Positions 16,689 through 23,988 of a DNA stretch of 64,000 nucleotides are shown here, piece by piece. Where the stretch lies: contig CADAYD010000007.1 in the NCBI GenBank assembly GCA_902791985.1, positions 21,881 through 85,880 on the forward strand. Reading direction: 5' to 3'. The notes under the pieces are model-generated. The model was given only the letters and a program-made list of their open reading frames with translations, did not search any database and was not told the origin of the DNA. Each line of letters begins with the position of its first letter. The first letter of the stretch is position 1. The DNA comes from an uncultured bacterium (lineage in GTDB: Bacteria; Cyanobacteriota; Vampirovibrionia; Gastranaerophilales; Gastranaerophilaceae). The position numbers and the translations under genes were made by a program.

Positions 16689-18452
16689 TTATTTAACCAC
16701 AACCCATTTTGATTTTGGTTTGAAGTTGGCTTTATCATCTAATAAAGCCTTAATCAACTTGTTATAATTTACTTTTTGCTCAGATGTCGGATTATATTTT
16801 ATCCAAAGATTGAAACTAACATAGTGCTTATTATTTGCTTTGAGTTTTTGCTTTGATTCGATGCTATATTCAACATCTTCAGGCAGATAATTCTCTGCTG
16901 TAAATGTTTTATAATCTTTAATCGTTTTTGTAAAATCATCTTCAACAATGCCAAGTTTGTCTTTGTCCAACCAAACAAATTTGACTCTATGAAATCCTGC
17001 TTCTGTATAAATTTTGGTAAATATATCAACAATAGTTTTTACTCTCTCAGGCTTGTATAGCATTGAGTTCATATTGCTTACCACAACTTTTTCAACTTCG
17101 TCTTTAATTTTTTCGAAATCCGTCGAATCAAAATTATTTGTCGTGCCGCTCTCTATAGTTAAAATATTTTCTTTAATATATTTATTTATCCGTTCAAGCT
17201 CGCTAATTGTTAATTTATCGACATTCCCTCTGCTTTTTAGTTCTTGGGTTATTTTATCTGCTATAGTATACATTGTGTTTAGTTTATTTGAATGGACGAT
17301 ATTATTGAGTAATTCGGAATTCCAAGTTATGTCATACATGTTTTTGTAAATGTTTAGAACTTCATTTAATAACTGCATATCTTTATTTTCAAAATTTGTT
17401 TTTACGAAATCAACAATAATGTCATAATCATCTTTTTTAATTAGTGGTTTAACCATTTCCGCAGACTGCATCATTCGTTTTAAAATCTTTACCGGTGATT
17501 TTTTGAGAGATTGTAAGTTCTCTATTTCTCCAAGGTGGCGTCTGAATGATAACATTCTTGTATAAATATATGTTTCATCATCTTTTAGCCAGCTGGCATT
17601 TTTTAGAAATTTTAATGAATATAACCTGTCAAAAACTGTAGAACCAAAACATCTGCGAGAAAGTTGTAACCTCGTTCCAGGGAATACTTCCGGCACAAGT
17701 TCAAAATCGAACGTTTTGCCTTTATATTTTAAGGTTACATAAAATTCAGGGATGATAGAAAATTCTCTCAAATAACGGGGCATATCTTTGCTGTAGGTTA
17801 TTGTATCCGTATATAATTTTAGTTGTTTGGAATGTTGAAGCAGTATTTCATTAAAATTTAGCATGTAAGGCATTGTGATATCTTCTTGCATGTCTTCTGT
17901 TTTTTCAACGGTAGTATATTTTACATAACGTCTTTCATTAACTACGTTATCAAGATTATCCTCAATGTCTTTTATATTTAGTGCCCTATTTTGGGCTGTT
18001 GCATCTAATATTGCAAAAGGACTGTTTGAAGAATAAAATTTCGCTTTGTTTGTGTTGTAAATGTTAGAAATAAAATAGAAATAAAATGCGTTGATTTTGT
18101 CTACTAATTCCGTTGCTATTTCGTTTTGATTTTTTCCATTATATTCGTAAGTTCCTAAATCAACTCCAACAGCATAATCCAGGTCATTCGGTATGGGGTT
18201 ATTTTTCAGAAATCCTGAGCCATAAGGATTTTGATATATATATTTAATTTTCTTCTTGTCAAAAAATAATGAGGTTTTGGTTTCATGTAATATATCATCA
18301 ACAAAATTTAGTGTTTTTGCTATGTATGGAAATCCGCTTGTTTCTGTATAGGGATTTGCATAAACAAAGAACATAACCTTTTTGGATACTGCAAATATTG
18401 CTGCAAAAACAAGTAAAATAGATACAAAAATAATCAAAAAATTTTTACGCAT
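16689..18452 (-). CDS. Membrane-anchored protein with nucleotidyltransferase-like signature (paralogue B)
   Basis: A 587-aa paralogue of the product at 11079. It has an N-terminal hydrophobic anchor (residues 4-23), NPYTETSG at 33-40 and YGSGFLKNNPIPNDLDYAVGVD at 77-98. It therefore has the same G-S, ten residues, D-x-D spacing (G78-S79, D90, D92). FELVPEVF parallels YIEIFPELF of paralogue A. Similarity continues through the helical C-terminal part. It starts after GGGGAGAGAG. The two paralogues bracket the flippase and prepilins in inverted orientation, consistent with duplication. No named family; catalytic function is inferred only from motif spacing. Confidence 0.75.
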   Translation of the reverse strand: MRKNFLIIFVSILLVFAAIFAVSKKVMFFVYANPYTETSGFPYIAKTLNFVDDILHETKTSLFFDKKKIKYIYQNPYGSGFLKNNPIPNDLDYAVGVDLGTYEYNGKNQNEIATELVDKINAFYFYFISNIYNTNKAKFYSSNSPFAILDATAQNRALNIKDIEDNLDNVVNERRYVKYTTVEKTEDMQEDITMPYMLNFNEILLQHSKQLKLYTDTITYSKDMPRYLREFSIIPEFYVTLKYKGKTFDFELVPEVFPGTRLQLSRRCFGSTVFDRLYSLKFLKNASWLKDDETYIYTRMLSFRRHLGEIENLQSLKKSPVKILKRMMQSAEMVKPLIKKDDYDIIVDFVKTNFENKDMQLLNEVLNIYKNMYDITWNSELLNNIVHSNKLNTMYTIADKITQELKSRGNVDKLTISELERINKYIKENILTIESGTTNNFDSTDFEKIKDEVEKVVVSNMNSMLYKPERVKTIVDIFTKIYTEAGFHRVKFVWLDKDKLGIVEDDFTKTIKDYKTFTAENYLPEDVEYSIESKQKLKANNKHYVSFNLWIKYNPTSEQKVNYNKLIKALLDDKANFKPKSKWVVVK

Positions 18453-18529
18453 GCTTTTTTCTCTCTCCCCAAAACTGTTTCTTCCATTTTATAATAGCAT
18501 TTTCTCAAAAATAAATCTATCCTGTAAAA

Positions 18530-18574
18530 ATATTTAAAAAATAAAAAAGAGTTATAAATTTATTGTAACTCTTT
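18530..18574 (-). terminator. Intrinsic terminator facing left
   Basis: On the minus strand AAAGAGTT/AACTCTTT arms (18574-18546) are followed by a T-rich run. It lies just beyond the partial tRNA-His end at 18592-18611, the same relation that the intact tRNA-His has to its own terminator. Confidence 0.6.
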
Positions 18575-18591
18575 ATGTAATAATTATTGTA

Positions 18592-18611
18592 ATGGGGCGG
18601 GTGGTGGGATT
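18592..18611 (-). repeat. 20-bp duplicate of the tRNA-His 3' end
   Basis: The 20 bases are identical to 20392-20411, which is the CCA end, acceptor 3' strand and part of the T-arm of tRNA-His. Both copies have the same orientation, 1.8 kb apart. This is the arrangement left when an element integrates into a tRNA 3' end, although no integrase gene lies between the copies. Confidence 0.75.
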
Positions 18612-18708
18612 GTCTTGCTGCGCCTCGCATTAAACGGGTCTTCGCATTTTGCTTTATGTGGCTATTGCCACAAGCAAAATCTGCTCCGCCCTCTGCTCGG
18701 CTTGCGCT
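18612..18708. repeat. 97-bp palindromic insert in tRNA fragment
   Basis: The tRNA-like sequence GGGATT (18606-18611) resumes as CGAACCCA at 18709-18716, as in the tRNA-His T-loop, with this 97-bp GC-richer stretch between. Its core is a two-tier hairpin: ATTTTGCT (18646-18653) with AGCAAAAT (18673-18680), and TGTGGC with GCCACA. It looks like a small interspersed repeat inserted in a T-loop. Confidence 0.55.
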
Positions 18709-18744
18709 CGAACCCAGACCAAGCTTCGCTTGTGTAAATGAACA

Positions 18745-18779
18745 GACAGTTTGCGAATTGTGTACGGACAGTTTGCGAA
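18745..18779. repeat. Two 13-bp direct repeats upstream of 18876 gene
   Basis: GACAGTTTGCGAA occurs at 18745-18757 and 18767-18779, 22 bases apart start to start, about two helical turns. It lies about 40 bases upstream of the GCAATT/TTTATA promoter, a plausible activator or repressor position. Confidence 0.5.
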
Positions 18780-18817
18780 AAACGGGTTATATTTTGTAAA
18801 AATTTTGCAATAATTTA

Positions 18818-18846
18818 GCAATTTTCAAAACAAAAAATACTTTATA
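18818..18846 (+). promoter_or_regulatory. GCAATT-N17-TTTATA promoter, copy 1
   Basis: GCAATT (18818-18823), spacer 17, TTTATA (18841-18846) preceded by AATAC. The start codon 18876 lies 29 bases downstream. It belongs to the set at 23722, 40511, 57376 and 63739. Confidence 0.7.
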
Positions 18847-18875
18847 TATATGTAAGTTTCATTATGGGGATTTAT

Positions 18876-20093
18876 ATGGGAACACAACAAGTTATTAAAT
18901 TAGCAGAAACATTAATAGCACAAGGAGTAAAGAAAGCTCGTTATGTTACTCCAACTTGTCGTGTTGGTACTGCTGAACAATTAGGCTTAAAATTAGAACA
19001 ACTTGCTAGTGATACTGTTCAAATTCATAAATCACCATTAAGTGAGATTACAAGTTACTTACAAGGAGTTTCAAGAGAAGGAAAAGGATTTATACCAACT
19101 TTTGAAAACCCAAATTCCGCCTTTGCAAAATATTTTAGTGAAATTGAAACATATAATGCTGTAGAATTAGCAAAAGGAACAAGAAAAATTGGATCATTTA
19201 CAATTTCACCAAAAACCAAATTTGTGAACTTAAATGATTTTAAAGATTTTATCCATGCAAATGCAGAAACTCTGAATGTATCAAAACAAGAATATTGGCA
19301 ACTTGTAGATGAATTGTCAAGTCAAATAAAAAAAGAAGTTACTGCTAATCCAAATGGTTTAAGACAAGATTTTGTTGAAAATGCAGATAAAATTCATAAA
19401 TGGGCAGAAATATTCAGAACACAACATAAATATCCAGACGGAAAAGAATCTTTTAGCAAATATTATGACGAACAAATGTTTAATAAAGCTGTGGAACAAT
19501 ATAAAGAATTTGTAGAACAAGTTACAGGAAAAAAAGTTTTTATAGGTTGTCCGAGTAGAATGAATTTCCCGATTGCTGCACTAAGTTTGTTAAACTGTCC
19601 TAAAGCATATAAAGATGTTGATTTTATACTTTTAGGACATGGTAAAAATTCATCTTTGATTACCGATATCACAAACCCAAATACTTGGCGATTTTCTGAT
19701 AATGATAAAAGTATTTGGGAATTTATAGAAAATGTTTGTGCAGGTGGTAAAAAGGGAAAAAAGGGGTTGGTCTTTTCTTGCGAAACAGATGGTCTGGCAA
19801 AAGCAGGAAAAACTGCAGAAGAAATGATAGACCAAGATGGACAAAAGATGTTTGGAATCGGTAACGAGGTTATGTCAACTTTTGTAGCAACAAATCCAGC
19901 TAAAATAGTAGAAAGTGGTATAAGGCATATTAAAGGACACAGATATTTGGTAACAGCATCAAAGGATAGTCCAATTGGTTCGACTGAGTGTGTAAAATAT
20001 GGTAGAGCTTATACTTTACAGCCAATTACAGAAATAGGAACTATTGATTATAATTTAGATTTCAGCAAATATCAAGTTGAAAATTTAATATAG
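18876..20093 (+). CDS. Hypothetical protein, possible caspase-like (clan CD) peptidase
   Basis: A 405-aa protein of no recognised family. ATG 18876 is preferred over 18864 because GGGGA lies 5 bases upstream. After KKVFIGCPSR comes a hydrophobic strand ending in H255-G256 (VDFILLGHGKN). A second strand 47 residues later ends in C302 (KGLVFSCETDG). A strand-HG and strand-C pair at this spacing is the hallmark of clan CD cysteine peptidases (caspase, gingipain, separase), so a caspase-like hydrolase is possible but unproven. No signal peptide. It lies between duplicated tRNA-His ends, is led by copy 1 of the special promoter, and shares its 3' flank with the calpain-like gene at 22213. Confidence 0.7.
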   Translation: MGTQQVIKLAETLIAQGVKKARYVTPTCRVGTAEQLGLKLEQLASDTVQIHKSPLSEITSYLQGVSREGKGFIPTFENPNSAFAKYFSEIETYNAVELAKGTRKIGSFTISPKTKFVNLNDFKDFIHANAETLNVSKQEYWQLVDELSSQIKKEVTANPNGLRQDFVENADKIHKWAEIFRTQHKYPDGKESFSKYYDEQMFNKAVEQYKEFVEQVTGKKVFIGCPSRMNFPIAALSLLNCPKAYKDVDFILLGHGKNSSLITDITNPNTWRFSDNDKSIWEFIENVCAGGKKGKKGLVFSCETDGLAKAGKTAEEMIDQDGQKMFGIGNEVMSTFVATNPAKIVESGIRHIKGHRYLVTASKDSPIGSTECVKYGRAYTLQPITEIGTIDYNLDFSKYQVENLI

Positions 20094-20102
20094 TTATATT
20101 TT

Positions 20103-20284
20103 GGTTGACTAAAGTCAACCCTACTTTAGAGTGCAAATATGTGCAAAAGGGTGCAATAATAGTGCAAAAAATGAGTAAAAAAGTGCAAGAAAAGTCACTT
20201 TTGGAGTAGTTTGAGTCAACTCCTTTCCGACCCTAATAAATCGACAAAAGCTGGATTGCTTCGGGCTTTTGCCCTCGCAATGAC
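20103..20284. repeat. Repeat unit at 3' flank (copy A)
   Basis: It begins with the palindrome GGTTGACT-AA-AGTCAACC (20103-20120), continues through several GTGCAAA motifs, and ends with a hairpin ATTGC-TTC-GGGC-TTTT-GCCC-TC-GCAAT. A diverged inverted copy lies at 22019-22191, also directly behind a gene end. Confidence 0.75.
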
Positions 20285-20354
20285 GTTAAATACTTCCGAG
20301 CAAATTACTCAAAAAAATACATACAGCTTGGTAGGGTTCTCATCCCACTCACAA

Positions 20355-20380
20355 ATAAAAAACGCACCCATAAAGGGTGC
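20355..20380 (-). terminator. Terminator of tRNA-His
   Basis: On the minus strand GCACCC-TTTAT-GGGTGC (20380-20364) is followed by GTTTTTTATTT, 12 bases after the tRNA CCA. Confidence 0.8.
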
Positions 20381-20392
20381 TTATTTTTATTA

Positions 20393-20469
20393 TGGGGCGG
20401 GTGGTGGGATTCGAACCCACGCATAACGGAACCACAATCCGTGGTCTTAACCACTTGACGACACCCGCC
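20393..20469 (-). tRNA. tRNA-His (GTG)
   Basis: On the minus strand there is a full cloverleaf with anticodon GTG in the loop TTGTGGT, T-loop TTCGAAT and encoded CCA. The acceptor GCGGGTG pairs with CACCCGC, and an extra 5' G (-1) lies opposite C73, the identity feature of histidine tRNA. Its last 20 bp are duplicated at 18592. Confidence 0.97.
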
Positions 20470-20635
20470 ATAATCTATATGTCAATTCTATCAAATCAAT
20501 TCACAAAATCAAGTGTATTTTTTGTGATCTGTATATTTGTCTAAGGTAGGAATAAATTAATTCCCTCCCTTCATTAGGGATGCAGGGTGGGTGTTAGTCC
20601 CTTTAGGGCAATGCCTCCCTAAACATGGGGGACTT

Positions 20636-20668
20636 AAAAAAACAGAGAAGAACGAATGTCCTTCTCTG
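20636..20668 (-). terminator. Terminator of the prepilin at 20697
   Basis: On the minus strand the CAGAGAAG/CTTCTCTG hairpin (20668-20643) is followed by TTTTTTT, 29 bases past the stop. Confidence 0.85.
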
Positions 20669-20696
20669 CCATTTTATTTATACCATTAAGAGTAAA

Positions 20697-21500
20697 TTAT
20701 TTACTTCTTGTAAGAACCATTTTTGCTGCGTTAGTTGCAGGTTCAACAGAACCGTCGTGGAATACAACAGGGAATACGTCACCCATTGTAGCACCGCTTG
20801 ATGCTGCTTCACATGGTGTTGCTGACGGGTCTAATTTTGTATCTGTCGGAGTTTGGCAAGTAACTTCTTTGTTTGGAGCGCTTGCACCGTTTACATCGAT
20901 AAACCCGATGCAGTTAGCAAGACCGCCTGCCTTAACTTCCGGAGTAGAACCTTGAGCAGCTTGTGCTTGTCTTAAAATTGCTTCATCTAATACAGTACCA
21001 GCCGGAAGAGCACAGCCTGTTGCGTTAGGATTAAATCCTACGTAAGAACCGTCTGCAAGTGCAAATACAAGATAGCCTGTCGGTGACGGAAGCATGGTTG
21101 TTGCAATACTATAACCGCCTTCTGTTGCTCCTGTTTGAGCGTTAGTTGTTGGAGTAGAACCATCTGCTGCCGGAAGTTGACCGTAAACTCCCATATAAGT
21201 TTTTCCTGCTAATGTGTTGTTAAATATACCGCACATTGTATAATTGCCTGCGGCAACTGTTTGTGTAGCACAACTAGCATGTGCACTCGCTGTTCTTACA
21301 CCTGCATAATCCAATTCATACTGTGCTTGAGCCATCAAGCCTGCTTGAGACAATGTTGATAATGTCTTTTTGAATTGTGATGCAAACTTTACACTGTTAG
21401 TATTCTGAATCAATGTAGGAATTGTCATTGCTGCTACAACACCAATGATACCCAAAGTGATTAATACTTCAGCCAAAGTAAAACCTGATCTTTTTTTCAT
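20697..21500 (-). CDS. Type II secretion/type IV pilin-like prepilin
   Basis: A 267-aa prepilin, longer than the four at 14-16.7 kb. Leader MKKRSG, then FTLAEVLITLGIIGVVAAMT with Glu5, followed by an amphipathic helix (FASQFKKTLSTLSQAG). The globular part contains several cysteines (CATQT, CGIF, CALPAG, CIGFIDVNG) and keeps the DVNG motif of the other prepilins. It has its own promoter, ribosome site AAAGG and terminator, so it is monocistronic and may be a major rather than minor pilin. It lies between tRNA-His and tRNA-fMet, inside the pair of inverted repeats. Confidence 0.92.
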   Translation of the reverse strand: MKKRSGFTLAEVLITLGIIGVVAAMTIPTLIQNTNSVKFASQFKKTLSTLSQAGLMAQAQYELDYAGVRTASAHASCATQTVAAGNYTMCGIFNNTLAGKTYMGVYGQLPAADGSTPTTNAQTGATEGGYSIATTMLPSPTGYLVFALADGSYVGFNPNATGCALPAGTVLDEAILRQAQAAQGSTPEVKAGGLANCIGFIDVNGASAPNKEVTCQTPTDTKLDPSATPCEAASSGATMGDVFPVVFHDGSVEPATNAAKMVLTRSK

Positions 21501-21556
21501 AGTTCATAACCTTTCTTTTTTGTTAAATACTATAACATTTGTATTACATATTGATT

Positions 21557-21585
21557 ATATTACACATATTTTCTTTTCATGTCAA
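21557..21585 (-). promoter_or_regulatory. Promoter of the 267-aa prepilin
   Basis: On the minus strand TTGACA (21585-21580), 17-base spacer, TAATAT (21562-21557). This is a strong sigma70-type promoter. Confidence 0.65.
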
Positions 21586-21848
21586 TTATTTGAACGATTT
21601 TTTATCTATACCCTGATTTAATCATTTGAACTCCTAATATTTATTTTTATACTGTAATTAATCCCAAAAGATTAATTCAAATAACAATAGTTATTCTAAA
21701 TTAATACTTTAGTATTAATTTAGAATACAAAAAGTAGTTTCAAATGGCTGCTGTTAGTGAATTTGTAGAAATGTAAATAATTATTAAGGAGATAATGTAC
21801 TTGAAAAAAAATATTTAGGAGGTAGGATAGTTATATAAAGTTAAATAT
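21586..21848. other. AT-rich intergenic stretch
   Basis: Between the prepilin promoter and tRNA-fMet I see no gene. It holds the long perfect palindrome at 21693-21726 and an AT-rich leader before the tRNA in which no clean -35/-10 pair stands out. Confidence 0.5.
21693..21726. repeat. Perfect 34-bp inverted repeat
   Basis: Two perfectly complementary 16-base arms (ATTCTAAATTAATACT and AGTATTAATTTAGAAT) are separated by TT. No T-tract follows on either side, so it is not a standard terminator. It could be an operator or a cruciform. Confidence 0.75.
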
Positions 21849-21925
<77 letters not shown>

Positions 21926-21932
21926 TTTTAAA

Positions 21933-21956
21933 AGACTACTTAAGTAGTCTTTTTTC
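21933..21956 (+). terminator. Terminator of tRNA-fMet
   Basis: AGACTACTT/AAGTAGTCT (21933-21950) followed by TTTTT, 8 bases after the tRNA. Confidence 0.85.
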
Positions 21957-22018
21957 TATTAATACTTCCGCAAAGCACGAGTACCTTTTAACAGGACATT
22001 TGGTCGGAAGTTTTTCAA

Positions 22019-22191
22019 GTCATTGCGAGGGCAAAAGCCCGAAGCAATCCAGCATTTGCCGATTTATAAAGGACGGAAATGGGTTGAGTACAAAAGTCCG
22101 GAATGTCCGGTTTGGGGAACAAAAATGTCCACCTTTTTGCACCATATTTGCACATATTTGCACTAATAAGTAGGGTTGACTTTAGTCAACC
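22019..22191. repeat. Repeat unit at 3' flank (copy B, inverted)
   Basis: The reverse complement aligns with copy A (20103-20284): the same GGTTGACT...AGTCAACC palindrome, GTGCAAATATGTGCAAA, a CTCAAC..TTTCCG segment, and an identical GCTGGATTGCTTCGGGC hairpin end. The middle has indels. It lies 22 bases behind the stop of the calpain-like gene. Confidence 0.75.
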
Positions 22192-22212
22192 GAAATGTAA
22201 CGGTATGCTACA

Positions 22213-23688
22213 TTACCATTGCATCGGCACTTGTGCTTCAATTAAGTGACGATAAAAAGTACTCCTGTCAACACCTTTTTCAATCCAATTAAACCAAGGA
22301 TTTGTCACCCAATATCTATTATTTTCAACTGCTGATAACAGTAATTGATGATCTGGTACAATGTTGTATAAATCTATCAAATCAGATTCCCCTTTTTTGA
22401 AAACAATATTAATTTTTAAACTATTGGAATTTGCTTGCGAATCTATTATTTTTTCAAGATTGATTTTGGATGTATATCTATCAAATAAATTTTTGTTTAA
22501 TAAATATTTATTTACGAAGCGCCTAAAACCACCCAATATATTACCATAACTTGATATATTATATGTATATTCTGAAGAAATTAAATCTAAAACATCTTTG
22601 TTTTTTGTTTCATCATGAATCATAGCCTTATAACTATCTGCTTGTAAATTACTCATTAAATTGTCGACATTTCGAAAAGATTCAATATTTGTTACATTGC
22701 CATTTAAATATCTTCCTGTTCTGTGAACCGCGTACGCTTGTTCTACCATTGATAAGCCGGTAACAGCTTTAATTTGCTTTCCACTTGTTGATGTTAAAAT
22801 ATGCCCATTTGGGAATAAGATTTCTTTATCACATTTAGGAAATTTTATATAAATATCATCACCAGATTGTCTAAACAAGGAATAAATACCACTTCTTCCT
22901 GATTCGGTAGACATCAAATTGTTTAAACGACTAACAAACCAGCAATTGCCTATATTACCTTGTTGCGAAATGTGTCTTAACACAGGAGGGAAAAGCTCCT
23001 CAAATTTTTCTTTAGATATCTTTAATTCTATTTCAATTCCATTATTTCTTGTATATAATTTTTCATTTTTTATGTAAACATCACTATTTCGTACTATTTT
23101 TGCAATCTCTTTTGTATTCATGTGTGAATAATTTGGAATATATTCTTCTTTATTCGCAACTTTTTTTAAATCTTCAAGTAAGCTTCTTGAAAGTCTTGCA
23201 TTTTTAAAATTTGTTCTCAGGTTTTCAAGAGGTACTTTACCTTGTTCTATTAAATCGAAAAAGCCGCCTTTTACCATATATAGATAATCTTCAGGATTAT
23301 TAAGTCTGAGAGTATTTATATTTTTAAAAATTATATTATATCTTTTTATTAATTCTTTTTGAGGTAAACCTTTAAATTGGTTTTCTACTGCAACAAATAG
23401 TTGTTCTACAACTTTTAAATCAGAATTACTTTTTACAAAATCATCATAAACTTTTATAAGTTCCTCATGTTTGACTTTTGGAGCATAAGATATAATTCCG
23501 TTTCTTATTTTTTGATAAGTTTCTGACTTAGATATGTTACTTTGAAATTGATGGTAATTTTGTTTAGGACAATATTTTAAACCTTTAATATTTATTGGTC
23601 TGAGGACAGGCTTTGTGCATAGTATACTTTTGGCGAGTTTGCCGCCGCGTTCAACAATAAAATTAAATGCAACTTTTTGTAATCCCAT
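22213..23688 (-). CDS. Calpain-like (C2) cysteine peptidase
   Basis: A 491-aa protein whose C-terminal half carries the calpain triad in order. C249 lies in QGNIGNCWFV (calpains: QGxxGDCWLL), H447 in PDHQLLLSAV, and N463 in YWVTNPWFNW (calpains: NPWG). A helix with VEQAYAVHR matches the KAYAK region. Residues 1-240 are helical and unassigned. No signal peptide is visible, although the N-terminus MGLQKVAFNFIVERGGK is amphipathic. The start follows AAGGGAAG. It is driven by copy 2 of the GCAATT/TTTATA promoter. Calpain-type proteases are uncommon in bacteria and some are secreted effectors. Cys protease activity is a strong inference; calcium dependence is not shown. Confidence 0.82.
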   Translation of the reverse strand: MGLQKVAFNFIVERGGKLAKSILCTKPVLRPINIKGLKYCPKQNYHQFQSNISKSETYQKIRNGIISYAPKVKHEELIKVYDDFVKSNSDLKVVEQLFVAVENQFKGLPQKELIKRYNIIFKNINTLRLNNPEDYLYMVKGGFFDLIEQGKVPLENLRTNFKNARLSRSLLEDLKKVANKEEYIPNYSHMNTKEIAKIVRNSDVYIKNEKLYTRNNGIEIELKISKEKFEELFPPVLRHISQQGNIGNCWFVSRLNNLMSTESGRSGIYSLFRQSGDDIYIKFPKCDKEILFPNGHILTSTSGKQIKAVTGLSMVEQAYAVHRTGRYLNGNVTNIESFRNVDNLMSNLQADSYKAMIHDETKNKDVLDLISSEYTYNISSYGNILGGFRRFVNKYLLNKNLFDRYTSKINLEKIIDSQANSNSLKINIVFKKGESDLIDLYNIVPDHQLLLSAVENNRYWVTNPWFNWIEKGVDRSTFYRHLIEAQVPMQW

Positions 23689-23721
23689 GAAAATACTTCC
23701 CTTTATTATCCCATATATATT

Positions 23722-23750
23722 TATAAAGTATTTTTCTTTTCAAAAATTGC
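23722..23750 (-). promoter_or_regulatory. GCAATT-N17-TTTATA promoter, copy 2
   Basis: On the minus strand GCAATT (23750-23745), spacer 17, TTTATA (23727-23722) preceded by AATAC, 33 bases before ATG 23688. Confidence 0.7.
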
Positions 23751-23781
23751 CTAATTTTTACTCCAAAATTACAAAATATTA

Positions 23782-23864
23782 CCCTCACCCAAATTTCTAA
23801 TGTTCGCATTTCGCTTACATTGAAATTTTACCCTCTCCCATCGGAGAGGGGGTTGGAGTGAGGG
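23782..23864. repeat. MITE-like palindromic repeat
   Basis: The terminal inverted repeats are CCCTCAC and GTGAGGG. Inside are two hairpins, AAATTTC-AATGT/ACATTGAAATTT and CCCTCTCC/GGAGAGGG. It contains no coding capacity and resembles widespread non-autonomous bacterial repeats. Confidence 0.6.
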
Positions 23865-23934
23865 GGCAAACATCCTGTTACAAAAAAATCAAACTGTTTG
23901 TTCTTATGCAGTGGGTGTTAGTTTTTATTACAAA

Positions 23935-23966
23935 AAAAGAACCGTTTATTAACGGCTCTTTTTTTT
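23935..23966. terminator. Terminator of response regulator gene
   Basis: CCGTT-TATT-AACGG stem (23942-23955) with A-rich sequence on the left and TTTTTTTT on the right, so it can act in both directions. It is 23 bases past the stop of the minus-strand regulator. Confidence 0.7.
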
Positions 23967-23988
23967 ATTATATAATTTATCCCTTTAC

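Noticed and set aside
18592..20411. Intact integrative element with its own integrase
   Set aside because: No recombinase or transposase is encoded between the duplicated tRNA ends; only the scar-like structure is supported.
20211..20426. Open frame over the repeat and tRNA-His 3' end
   Set aside because: It translates the repeat, a terminator and the antisense of tRNA-His (ending GGGIRTHA), a well-known spurious translation of tRNA ends; no ribosome site.
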